DNA from: Capronia americana
Taxonomy: Eukaryota > Ascomycota > Eurotiomycetes > Chaetothyriales > Herpotrichiellaceae
NCBI GenBank assembly: GCA_016110215.1
Contig: JADWQD010000013.1
Location: 992,001 to 1,056,000 of the forward strand
Reading direction: 5' to 3'
Length of the DNA: 64,000 bases
Made by a program: the position numbers and the translations under genes
The notes under the pieces: model-generated
Database searches by the model: none
Told to the model about the DNA's origin: nothing
Seen by the model: the letters and a program-made list of their open reading frames with translations, nothing else
Part shown: positions 11,141-20,392 of the stretch, piece by piece
Layout of the letters: the number at the start of each line of letters is the position of its first letter
Position numbering within the stretch: position 1 is the stretch's first letter

Positions 11141-12052
11141 TTGCTGCGTGGTTTTGAATTGCTAGAATTGAGTCTGATGTTTCACAAGAGGCTTCTCGAG
11201 TTGCTGGAATTGCAGCCAACATCTGAGATCACTATGGTATCACCAGCATAGGCAGTGATTTAGCCTCGGCTCTCTGAACCTGCTGTTGAGCTGTACCCAG
11301 CGATATACATCCACACGTACCTTGTGGAGTAAGTACTCTGACGAAATTCATGGCCCGTCAAAGGAATCGATCAGTTTATCAACTGCAACTGCACATTAGG
11401 CTCGTAATATGATGATATGATATGACATGAACATGAACATGATGAATATGACATGACACGATGGCGCGGCCGATCCATTCCCATCTCCATCCCATTGATC
11501 CGTCCTTCAGATACGCATACGCATATGCATATGCATATCCATGTAGCTATATACCTATGACTCATGACTCATGACTCTCTAGCCACCGGGGACCAGGACG
11601 GATAGTGTGTGTGTGTGTGTGTGTATCTATATATGTAGGTGTGTGTGTGTGTGTGTGTGCTTGTGTGTATATATATGTACGTGAGTCAAAGCGGACATTT
11701 TCTACAGTACCACGGAAATCCATCTACTCTCAGCCCCCTCCCCTCTCTCTTACCCCCTACCGGCCTTTCCCTCAGAGTACAGTACGGGGTATGTACAGTG
11801 CACAGCCATTAAGATCACGGGCGCCTCCTCCTCCCCTTCCTCCTCGCTTCCTCCTCCCCTCCCTCGTCATCATCCGCCCTGTCTAGCCTTATAGGTAGAG
11901 TACGAGTACGAGCACCACGAGTGCGGACATCGGTGACATACTCCGTCCGGACAGAGGAGAGGGATGCCGCTTATACAGCATATAAAGCTTTGTCTATATC
12001 CAAGCATGGTGAAGGCATGCCGTTGACGTCCTAATTCAACCCACTCTACAGC
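11141..12052. repeat. Microsatellite-rich convergent intergenic region
   Basis: This lies between two convergent genes. It contains ATGATATGAC-like repeats near 11405-11460, GCATAT repeats near 11515-11540, two (GT)10 tracts at about 11605-11624 and 11639-11659, and CT/TCC-rich tracts near 11730-11870. No gene is seen. Confidence 0.8.
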
Positions 12053-14052
12053 TTACGCCGCCGCCGCCGCCGAAACACCCGCGTCTCCCTCATATAGAAC
12101 CCACAACAATGCCCAATTGCACAGCGCGATGCAGGCCATGATCCACCAGACTCCGCCGACAAAGTTCCCACCTAGACCCAGTCCGAGCGCCCACCCTCCG
12201 AGCGTCGGTCCGATTGTCCGTGCACCGGAAGACACGCTTTGCGCAAATCCGTGGATTGTTCCCAACACGGACCGGTGAGGCGTACAGTTGTTGACAAGAA
12301 TCGTCGATCCTGGCAACGCGAATGTCCGGCTGATGACTTGCAGCGCGAGGACAATGGTGAGGCACGGCCAGACGATGTAGGCCTTGTTCGGGAGGAGAGC
12401 GAGGTAGGGCATGAAGAGGTATGCGAGGATTGAAAAGGGAAGGAACCAGCGATACGCGGGTAAGGTGCCGAGTCTGTTATTCACGGTCGGGTAGACGAGG
12501 ATCTGCAAGGGGAAGCCGATGACGCCGATGATGGCCGTGGCCAGCCCGACTTTCTCGGATGAGAGGCCGAGACCTCCGGTGAAGAGGAAGGGCAGGTGCG
12601 AATTGGCGTTGGAAGACCGCGGGGCGGGGAGGAAGAGGAAGACGAGGGAGTTGAACGCGGACACGTGCATGGCCAACAGGTGGTGGTTGAGCAGTGTCAG
12701 CACGACGTTCCGAGTGAAAATCTGGCGGAATCCCATGGTCGACTTCTTCCATGAAGGCGGCTTGGCAGATGTGGGCGTCTGTGGCGTCGCCGAAGATTCG
12801 GGATCTCGGTCTCGTGGAGAAGAATCGACATCTTGGAGCTCAAGCTGGTTTCCAAGGTCGTTTCCAATCTCGGAGTACTCGTATTCCTCTTGCTTGCCTC
12901 GGCGGAAGAGCATTCTTTGCAGGTATTTGCCAACCTTTCGGCCATAGTCTGGTCGGTCCCTGAGCGCAGGATGGGTTTCGTCGAGGCCAAGAATCAGTAA
13001 GATGGCGGCGGAAAGGATAAAGGTGGCGCTGAGAACGTTTGGCAGAGCGTAGGGGAATGCTTTCATCCATCCGACACCGTCCTTGCCCCCAATCGTGGAA
13101 CCCGGGCCGAAAATCCCGGGAAATGAAGTGATGGGATCTGCGAGGAAACCGCCCAGGATAGGGCCAACCACCACACCTATATGGTCAGTCCAATATCCTC
13201 CCGTCTAGTGTATGACTTACCGATGTTGAAACACATAGGCAGGAGAAGGAACGCCCTCGACTGGAACCTGTCAAGCCTGGTTAGATCATATGAGCGCAGC
13301 AACATGTGGTGGCAGTTCTACTTCTTCTCCTTGATGATCTCGCTGATCATCGTCCTCATGACGCCCACATTTCCATTCAGACACCCTGCGCACGCTCGGA
13401 AGAACAAGGCCTGAGCGAAAGACCTCGCAAATCCAACACCAAGGCAACTGACGCAGGTGCCAAACAAGCCCACTAGCAGGACTCTTTTGCGGCCTATCCA
13501 GGGCGTATCGGCGGCACGACCCCACCAGACGGCAGTGAGAAATTGGGCGGCCGCAAAAGCGGCAGTGAACATTCCTCCCTGGCTGGCGATCACGCTGTCT
13601 GGGAGATCAGGATTGAAATATCGAAGCTGGTAAAACAAGTATGCCGCAAGAGATCGTTCTGTCAATGGTTCGACGAGTCGAGCAATGGTCAGGACGGCCA
13701 ATTGACCCTTCTTAGGTAATGACATCCATGTCACCGGTGGTTCTTTTCTCGCGTCGTCAGCCGAACTCGCTACAGCGGGGGTAATGGCGACCGGATCTTC
13801 TTCCTCGTCGATGAACGAGGGTCGTCGAGCTGTTGAGGATATGCCTGGTGCCAGTGTCGGCCTCGCCGGCCGTTTGGAGGACGGCATCGCTGTGTTCTGC
13901 TCGTAGTCATCTTTGCTGACGAGTCGCTCGGATTCTTCTCGGCTAGCATTGGCTCCATCTGCACCGAATGGTACGTCAGTAAACGTGTCGCTTGTTGTGT
14001 CTACATCGTGCCTGGTTTGACCATCAAGAGATTTCACCAGCGGTGAGGGCAT
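12053..14052 (-). CDS. Major facilitator superfamily transporter, three exons
   Basis: Exons are 14052-13322, 13267-13221 and 13176-12053, giving 633 residues; introns are GTAGAA/ACAG and GTAAGT/ATAG. The N-terminal ~130 residues are hydrophilic and cytosolic-looking. The first membrane half follows, with the MFS signature between helices 2 and 3 (WWGRAADTPWIGRKR, the G-x3-D-x2-G-R-R/K pattern). A hydrophilic central loop with acidic and Ser-rich sequence comes next, then a second set of membrane helices. The tiny 47-nt exon 2 encodes part of a helix (LLLPMCFNIG). The overall plan matches the fungal YCR023C/zinc-induced-facilitator-like branch of drug:H+ antiporters, placed there by general resemblance. 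The substrate is unknown. The protein ends in an Ala run encoded by a GCC/GCG repeat. Confidence 0.9.
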
Positions 14053-14812
14053 TCGTCGGGGATAACTTCGGGGCTTATCATGTGGAGCGTGGGCGGGCCA
14101 AGCAGAAAAGGTTCAATCTCGTCCAGGTCGATAAGCGAAAACTCGGCGGAGCAATAGTCAGCGAAAATATACTCGCGCAGAAGAGATGTACAGCGTCAAA
14201 ATAACCTACGGACTGAAAAGCACAGCTGATGACGAATTCCAACAGCGAAATCGGCATCTGGTCCGGCGGCAGGAGGGACTGTGACTGGTGCGTCTTGCGC
14301 CTCGCTGTGGTGCTACCGATCCAACCGGGCCGGGAAACCGCCGGCGAGGCTGAGGCAAGGCTTGGGTCAAGGCTGCCGGGGTAAGGCTGTCCGCTGGTTC
14401 AGACTACAACCCACAATAGGAAGGCTGCAGTGATAGAAAACGAGCTGAAATCACATAGAACTCAACTGTTGGATAAGGATGATCGCTTGCAATGGGAGGG
14501 TGGTTACACTGCCTCTTGACAGGAGGCGCAGTGTGACTAGTTCACACGTATGCCATGTAACAGTTGTCCCGTTCGATTCTCAATGCATAGTGTCCTATGT
14601 TGCTATCTGCGCCGATATCGCCCTCAGCATTCAAAGTCACGCTCTAGCGTAGGAAAAACATGTACTGACTCAAACCAACACAAGTGCGGCGCGCCCTTCT
14701 CTCATTTCTAAGACGTTGCACAGTAGGGAGCCTGTGCCACAGGGCATTTTTACCAACACCATGTAGTCCTGATTGGCTATTGTAGCCTTTATAGATCACC
14801 ATGCACAGGGAA
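14053..14812. other. Intergenic, upstream of the MFS gene
   Basis: This is 760 bp between two genes on the minus strand. It should contain the MFS promoter and the 3' UTR of the amidoligase gene. No coding signal or clear motif is seen. Confidence 0.4.
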
Positions 14813-16582
14813 TCAAGCGGCAAGACCGTCTGGTCGATCATTTTTGAACGTGTTGAACCTCCCTTGCCAGTAGCCACCCTCTTGCTCATTGAGGCCCAGG
14901 AACTCCGTGCAGAACGCCTTCATATCTTGATACGGCCAAGGCGCTTCTTCCGTTGAAGGGGGGTATTTACTGACTTCCTGCTCGGCGTACGACCTCTCCA
15001 CCATATCCTCTGCAACAAATTTGGAGGCGTTGTCCTCAGCCTTGCGAACGATAGCCTCTAGCAACGTGACCCAATGTTCCAGTACAGCAGGGTCTGTGGT
15101 GCAGGCGTGCTGGCGGAACTCAACAGTGGGCTTGATCGATTTCCAACTCGTCTCGTTGCGCGCCAAATTGACGAGGTTGGCAAAGTTGTACATGTACCCT
15201 CTGTACGTATGACCCTTCTCATCTCGATGTTGGAGAACATCCACCAGGCCAAATATATTTCCGCCCTGCTTGAAGATGGCGTCCTTCATGTCAACTAGCG
15301 ACTGGGTTTCGAGCGTCTTCCGGAGATGTCGAGCATTCGAACTGACGTTTTCTGCACCTGGGTACACGCCGGTGTACGCGGCCTCAAATGTTAGAACTGC
15401 CTGTTCGTTTTCTTGCTCCAATTCATCCTCCGTTGGTAACGCAGATGGTTCGTAGTCGTCGGGGTTGAAATCCTCGACCTCTTCTAAGTCTCCGATCTCG
15501 GGTTCCTCAAACTCTTGTTCCTCAAACTCTTTTTGGGGAATGGGAATTCCGCAACGGCTCCTTGGATGGCATTTCGATATGAGGTCTTCGTGCAAGACCA
15601 GGATATATGCCAGATGTTGGAGTAGCAGCATGGGCATGTCCTTCGGGTGGTCGAAGTTGAACCCAACGTGCACGTGTGCACTGGCCCACACAGATTCCAG
15701 AGCAAAAGTGTCCTCGCCTCTTAAGGCTTGCACATATCTTCCGAGCTCTGCACATGCCTCATCCTTCTTGTCGAGGTTGAATACTGGAGATATCAACTCC
15801 ATGCCATAACTATCCCAATTTGTAAGGTCGTCCTCAGACACCCCCTGGTCCCTCAGGTAGCCGTGGAGTTGGCTTGGGAGTGCTCCTACAAGGGTATGGT
15901 CGTTTGTCAAGGTCCATTCCGTGTAGTCCACATTCGCTTTCCGGAGCATGATGCTTGGACCGGACCCATCTTCGTCTGGAAAAGTGATACTTGCGGCTTC
16001 GACATCATCTGTGTGCTGGGGATGAGGTTCAATCCATCCCACAATATTAGAGTCAAGGACTTTACACTCAAGAAGATTCTTCGCAATCAAGAGCGGCTCC
16101 ATCACATATCGACGCACCCACATCTTCCCGTCATCAGACCTGGTGAAGCCCATACCCTTGAACTGTTTTGTTTTACAGGTCATGTCCGTCTCTGAGACGT
16201 GCAATGCCCATGAAGGGGTCCGTGTGCGACAGTCATATCCAGGAACGGGGAGACCGTTGGCTATTTGTTCTGTTGCTACAAGTTGCTGATGCTCATCAGC
16301 GGTAAGTGTCTTGATGATGCCCGCCCCAAGATTGTATTTCGATATCACATGCTTTAACAGGTCTTCCTTGAATGCGAAGACACATTCGAGCTCTATGCCG
16401 AAGGTTGTCGCATGTACTGAAGACTTGGTTTCAGCCTTGTTCAGAGAGGTGCCAGACTTCAGCCTCTTTGACCTTCGCCGACTGGACGCTGTGGAGCCAC
16501 TGCGTGTGTGTTTGGGTGTTGCCTTGCGATTTGACGCCGGACTACCTTGGGAAGCAGAGTGTGCTGGACTGTTCATATTCAT
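14813..16582 (-). CDS. Putative amidoligase-family protein (ATP-grasp-like/GCS-like fold)
   Basis: A single exon encodes 589 residues. A Ser/Arg/Lys-rich, probably disordered N-terminus of about 55 residues precedes the catalytic core. The core opens with TTFGIELECVF, the F-G-[IV]-E-x-E motif of the Amidoligase_2 family (related to glutamine synthetase/gamma-glutamylcysteine ligase). Further family-like motifs are HVHVGFNFD near the middle and VEFRQHACTTD near the C-terminus. An acidic insertion (nt 15405-15520) separates these blocks. Family knowledge: such enzymes are predicted to form amide or isopeptide bonds using ATP. Most bacterial members sit in peptide-modification operons, while the fungal members are uncharacterised. 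ATGs at 16582 and 16576 are both possible starts. No partner gene is apparent nearby. Confidence 0.82.
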   Translation of the reverse strand: MNMNSPAHSASQGSPASNRKATPKHTRSGSTASSRRRSKRLKSGTSLNKAETKSSVHATTFGIELECVFAFKEDLLKHVISKYNLGAGIIKTLTADEHQQLVATEQIANGLPVPGYDCRTRTPSWALHVSETDMTCKTKQFKGMGFTRSDDGKMWVRRYVMEPLLIAKNLLECKVLDSNIVGWIEPHPQHTDDVEAASITFPDEDGSGPSIMLRKANVDYTEWTLTNDHTLVGALPSQLHGYLRDQGVSEDDLTNWDSYGMELISPVFNLDKKDEACAELGRYVQALRGEDTFALESVWASAHVHVGFNFDHPKDMPMLLLQHLAYILVLHEDLISKCHPRSRCGIPIPQKEFEEQEFEEPEIGDLEEVEDFNPDDYEPSALPTEDELEQENEQAVLTFEAAYTGVYPGAENVSSNARHLRKTLETQSLVDMKDAIFKQGGNIFGLVDVLQHRDEKGHTYRGYMYNFANLVNLARNETSWKSIKPTVEFRQHACTTDPAVLEHWVTLLEAIVRKAEDNASKFVAEDMVERSYAEQEVSKYPPSTEEAPWPYQDMKAFCTEFLGLNEQEGGYWQGRFNTFKNDRPDGLAA

Positions 16583-17211
16583 GGGCTACCTATCCAGAGG
16601 CAGCGTGCAGATTTAACGGTAGATATACTTGCTGGGTTAAACACATGCGGCCTTTCCCACTCAGAGGAGGACCTGTGTTTTGCACACCTTAGCAGCTCCA
16701 TTGTGCCGTTTGGTTGGCATTGACCGTTTGCGGTAGTGCAAATTTTCGAAATCGGAGTGGATGGATGCTTCTGGTATTTAGACTCTCGACCGAGCCAGCT
16801 ATTGTCGAGGTCGAAGCTCCTTTGTTCTGTTATGCCAGGATTCGTTCCGAGGAAATAATTCTTTGCCTTCTGCTGCGGCGCTGTGACCACCTCGTGGGTG
16901 CACAGACCATACTTTGCGCCCCAAGCTCAGAGAATGTCCGGGGAGAAATCAGAGGTTGATGTCTTAAATAGAGCATTATTGACGGTGCTGGTAATCGGAG
17001 GCGTGGTTGAAGCTTGGAGCTTCTCTCAGCGGTTGCGCCACCTCATGGTGCGATTTTCGACGACAACAAGCGACCATAATTGCCCGCGATGAGGCCCAAG
17101 TCTGGCGGCATCTCCGCTGTAGGCCATGAAGCTCTCGCTCGAGGTTGACCGTACGCAGGGAAATCCACGTTACTGTATTGACAATGCTGGCAATGCGTCG
17201 TAATGCCTGTC
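16583..17211. other. Intergenic, upstream of the amidoligase gene
   Basis: This is 629 bp between two minus-strand genes. No supported gene or repeat is seen. Confidence 0.4.
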
Positions 17212-17958
17212 TCAGATCACTCGCCCCTGTTCAGCAGGGCCGTCGGTATTCTTTGCGGTGAGATCGGCCGTCACAGCGTCAGGCGGATACCAAGCCATGG
17301 CCTCGTATAACTGACCGTGCCCCATGTCGACAGAACCCACGTCACCAAACCCCAACTTCTTATAAAGCGATCTGCCCTGCTTACTCGCAAGAAGAACAAC
17401 AGGCAATTTGTCCTCTGCAGCAAATTCCTGTACATATTTTACCAACATGGTTCCAAAGCCCTTGCCTTGATAAGCGGGGTCGACGGAGAGGTGATCAATT
17501 TCCCAGTGTATTTTGATGTCCTCGAAGGGTGGGTTTCCAGCCATGCCGTTGAAGAACTGAAGCCATGCTGTGCGTGAGAGGGAGCGGTCGGCAAACGTAT
17601 ACCACTCGATGAGTTCTTCCAGGCGGAGAAGCTGCAATTCGAGTGCATTCCAGGAAACCGGGAACCACGGCCTCTTTGCGTTGTCTATCTTCTGCGTACT
17701 GGAGATAGCAGACAAATAACCCACAACTTTCTCTTCGCCGTCCCACCAAGGGTCATCTCGGTCAGAGACACCGGCGAGGACGACGTGGCCATCGTAGAAC
17801 CTCTTCTTCGCACGCCTCAGGAATCCTAATCGGAGACATTGGGGATGCTCATGGCGATGGGGGGCTAGAAACTGTGTCAATTCATCGTCAAACACGGCGG
17901 TTGTGGCGATTGTGCCTAGATCGGAGAGATCTCTGGTAAGGGCTGGGCGGACATGCAT
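17212..17958 (-). CDS. GNAT-family N-acetyltransferase
   Basis: A single exon encodes 248 residues, starting at the ATG at 17958; the longer frame begins at a TTG. The start reads MHVRPALTRDLSDL, the usual first strand and helix of GNAT proteins. Acetyl-CoA-binding motif A is clear: IDHLSVDPAYQGKGFGTMLV, with the Q-x-x-G-x-G pyrophosphate loop. A B-motif-like SLYKKLGF follows. The region between about residues 50 and 150 carries a family-specific insertion rich in Trp and Arg. Family knowledge: these enzymes move an acetyl group from acetyl-CoA to an amine. The substrate cannot be predicted. There is no signal peptide, so it is probably cytosolic or nuclear. Confidence 0.88.
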   Translation of the reverse strand: MHVRPALTRDLSDLGTIATTAVFDDELTQFLAPHRHEHPQCLRLGFLRRAKKRFYDGHVVLAGVSDRDDPWWDGEEKVVGYLSAISSTQKIDNAKRPWFPVSWNALELQLLRLEELIEWYTFADRSLSRTAWLQFFNGMAGNPPFEDIKIHWEIDHLSVDPAYQGKGFGTMLVKYVQEFAAEDKLPVVLLASKQGRSLYKKLGFGDVGSVDMGHGQLYEAMAWYPPDAVTADLTAKNTDGPAEQGRVI

Positions 17959-18624
17959 CTTGGATATGCGATTCAAACAAGACCTAAGAGCGAGTTAGGA
18001 GAAAAGATAATGGGATATGTTCTATCATCAGACGGTACTGATGAGAGGCGAGTTAGTGGGGCAAGAGGATCTGAAACACATCGATGCTGTCACACTGACT
18101 CATGATGATATCCTGCAACTAGATCAATCAGGATCCTAGACAAGGTTAAGCAATGCATCGCAGTGCTGAAGGACGGAGTGGTATTGGAGGATAACCGGGA
18201 GAGACTCGCAAAGTACGAAATACGAGTCCGGGCAGACTCATCGACCAATCACCGTAGCTTATTCGAAGTCGATCTTGGCACTTTTCGCGTGCAACTTTCG
18301 AGAAATGCTCAATGCTCAAACACCCACCGCCAGTTATTCTGCCCGGCTCATCACCAGCCCATCACCACCCTTGACGACTCCGAACCCGTAGCCCCCAGCT
18401 TTCAATCCCCTTCGCGCCCAGAAACAGGAAAAATCGACGTACAGAAAATCAAGGAGGACAACCGCAGTCCCGAGCCCCGAGACGACAGAGCAAGGAATCG
18501 TGCCATACTAGGGCAAGGAGACACCACAACTCCAAGCACGAGACACAGCCCTCTCGCGGACACCTACTTCTGCGCCTCCTCCTCCTCCTCCTCTAGGGGT
18601 CCCTCTTCTTCACCACTGTCCGCC
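17959..18624. promoter_or_regulatory. Divergent promoter region, GNAT and uS8m
   Basis: This is 666 bp between divergently transcribed genes. The frame of the plus-strand gene stays open upstream to 18163, but that stretch lacks family similarity and is read as 5' leader. A (CTC)n/CCT run at about 18575-18595 lies just before the uS8m start. Confidence 0.4.
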
Positions 18625-19137
18625 ATGTCGCTCGTACACCTAGCAAACACGTGCTCGCACCTCCAAAACGCCTCGCGCGCCCGCCTAGGCCTCACCTCCA
18701 TCCCAGACACCAAATTCCACCTAAAACTGATGCTCGCGCTGCAAAACTCGGGCTTCCTTTCGACCGTCGTGCGCGGCGGCCCCCTGCCCCCTCCGTCGCA
18801 CAACCTCCTCTCGCACCCTTCGTCCTCGAACCCCGAATCGCCCATCGAACCCGTCACGCGCCATAACGTGGCGAGCCGCCGCCTCTGGCTGGGCCTGAAA
18901 TACTGGAACTCGGCGCCCGTGATCGAGAAGATGGAGCTCATCAGCAAGCCCACGCGCCGGATATGGATGGACGTCGAGGGCCTGAGGAGGCTGATTCTGG
19001 GCAAGAAGAGCGGCTACGTCCAAGGCTTGACCCGCCCGGGGGAGTGCCTGTATGTGAGTACGGATGTGGGGATCCTGGAGGCGCGGGAATGCGTGGAGCG
19101 GAAGATTGGAGGACAGTTAATCTGTCGGATACGGTGA
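18625..19137 (+). CDS. mrps8: Mitochondrial small-subunit ribosomal protein uS8m (MRPS8)
   Basis: This encodes 170 residues. The ATG at 18625 is chosen because MSLVHLANTCSHLQNASR matches the conserved start of fungal uS8m. The order of conserved parts is the LTSIP segment, NSGFLSTVVRG, SRRLWLGLKYW, the ISKPTRRIW core and a C-terminal LTRPGECLYVSTDVGILEA. It lies in the central domain of the mitochondrial 30S-like subunit, binding small-subunit rRNA. Relative to the yeast protein there is a Pro/Ser-rich insertion of about 20 residues near residues 55-75. No intron and no obvious cleavable presequence are seen, as is usual for this protein. Confidence 0.95.
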   Translation: MSLVHLANTCSHLQNASRARLGLTSIPDTKFHLKLMLALQNSGFLSTVVRGGPLPPPSHNLLSHPSSSNPESPIEPVTRHNVASRRLWLGLKYWNSAPVIEKMELISKPTRRIWMDVEGLRRLILGKKSGYVQGLTRPGECLYVSTDVGILEARECVERKIGGQLICRIR

Positions 19138-20392
19138 TGAAGGGAGGGGCGTTTACATGGAAGGCGTGATCAAATCAATTGCACAGAACGAAATAGACAC
19201 CGAGTCAAGAATGTGTGGTGGTGGTAGTGTCACATCCCCAATGCCACCACTTTGTACAATACAATACTGATCCTGATAGTGATAGTGATACCATCCTACT
19301 AACCCTGATCCTATCCTGATATTACTCCTGATATTAATCCTGATCCTGATCCTATCCTGATACCAATCTCCCAATGCAAAACGCCTCCTGCAAAACACAC
19401 ATCGACCCGGGCGTCCATCAGACAAGACACGTTTTGCGGCCGCGAGAGCGAGAGCGAGAGAAAGGGAAGAACAGAAGACGAGGACGACAAGGACGAGGAC
19501 GAGGTAAAGCAACCCCCATCCATCCATCCATCCAGCACTCGTACTCGTACTGTACTTTAGCTCACGACAATACCTCGTACAGTAGGTAGCTAGTTAGCTA
19601 GCTATTTATTTGTCCTACCGAATCATATGTAGGTATCGCTAACGGAAGACATGCCCATGCCCATGCCATGCCTATACCCATACCCACGACTCAGCGCCGT
19701 GATAATCGGTTAGTTAGTCAATCAGTCAGTCCCAATGGATTCTAGTGGAGTCTAACGAGGAGCCCCACAAGTCGTGTGTATAATAAAGTGAATAAGTACC
19801 TCGTGCTCGGTCCTCGTACTCGGTACTTGTCTTGTCAGTCTTAACTGTTCGAGAACACGGAGCGGCATGCGAACGGAAGGAAAGGGAAGGCAAGGGAAGG
19901 GAAGGGAGAAGATACCGCAGCACCACCCACCGTATGTACCTAGGTACCTAGGTACTATACTCATGTACTGTATGAATCGCCAACTACCGAATACTTTACT
20001 TACCTAGATATAATCAAATATAATCAATCATCTCCTCGGTCTTCATTCCCTATGTACCTCTACCTGATTGCCTTCCGAGATTTTTCGTGTCAACTTCTAG
20101 GATCAGATGGATGAACTTCTAGGATCAGATGGATGAACTTCTAGGATCAGATGGATGAACTTCTAGGATCAGATGGATGAGGTAGACCGACGCCCCTGAA
20201 CAGCTGGAATGGATCAAGCTCTCTTATTGTAGCTCTCTTGTAATACAGAAACAAAAGCCGCCAAAGAACGGCCTCCGGGCGTGAGCTCTCGCCTGCGTAG
20301 ACCGAAACTGGTGGCCTGAACCCGAGGATGCTCTTTTCCGAGACTTTTGAGAAATTACACTCTCAATCCCTAGCCTGCCAACCACACTACCT
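19138..20392. repeat. Low-complexity convergent intergenic region
   Basis: This 1.25 kb lies between convergent uS8m and rpn2. It is a mosaic of simple repeats: TCCTGA/TGATCC units near 19265-19365, GAGAGC near 19443-19465, CATC near 19515-19532, TAGC near 19585-19600, CCCATG near 19650-19690, GGGAA/GGCAA near 19877-19910, TACCTAGG near 19935-19955, and the 22-bp tandem array listed separately. No gene is seen. Confidence 0.85.
20092..20179. repeat. Perfect tandem repeat, 22 bp x 4
   Basis: Four identical copies of the 22-bp unit that begins AACTTCTAGGATCAG and ends ATGGATG lie at 20092-20113, 20114-20135, 20136-20157 and 20158-20179. Perfect identity means recent expansion by slippage or unequal exchange. 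It is non-coding and lies just past the rpn2 stop. Confidence 0.97.

Noticed and set aside
14560..14600. tRNA B-box-like GTTCGATTC
   Set aside because: No A box or cloverleaf could be built around it. The same holds for the GGTTCGAATGAGACC at about 62907.
18163..18624. N-terminal extension of uS8m
   Set aside because: The frame is open, but the conserved uS8m start is at 18625 and the extension resembles nothing.
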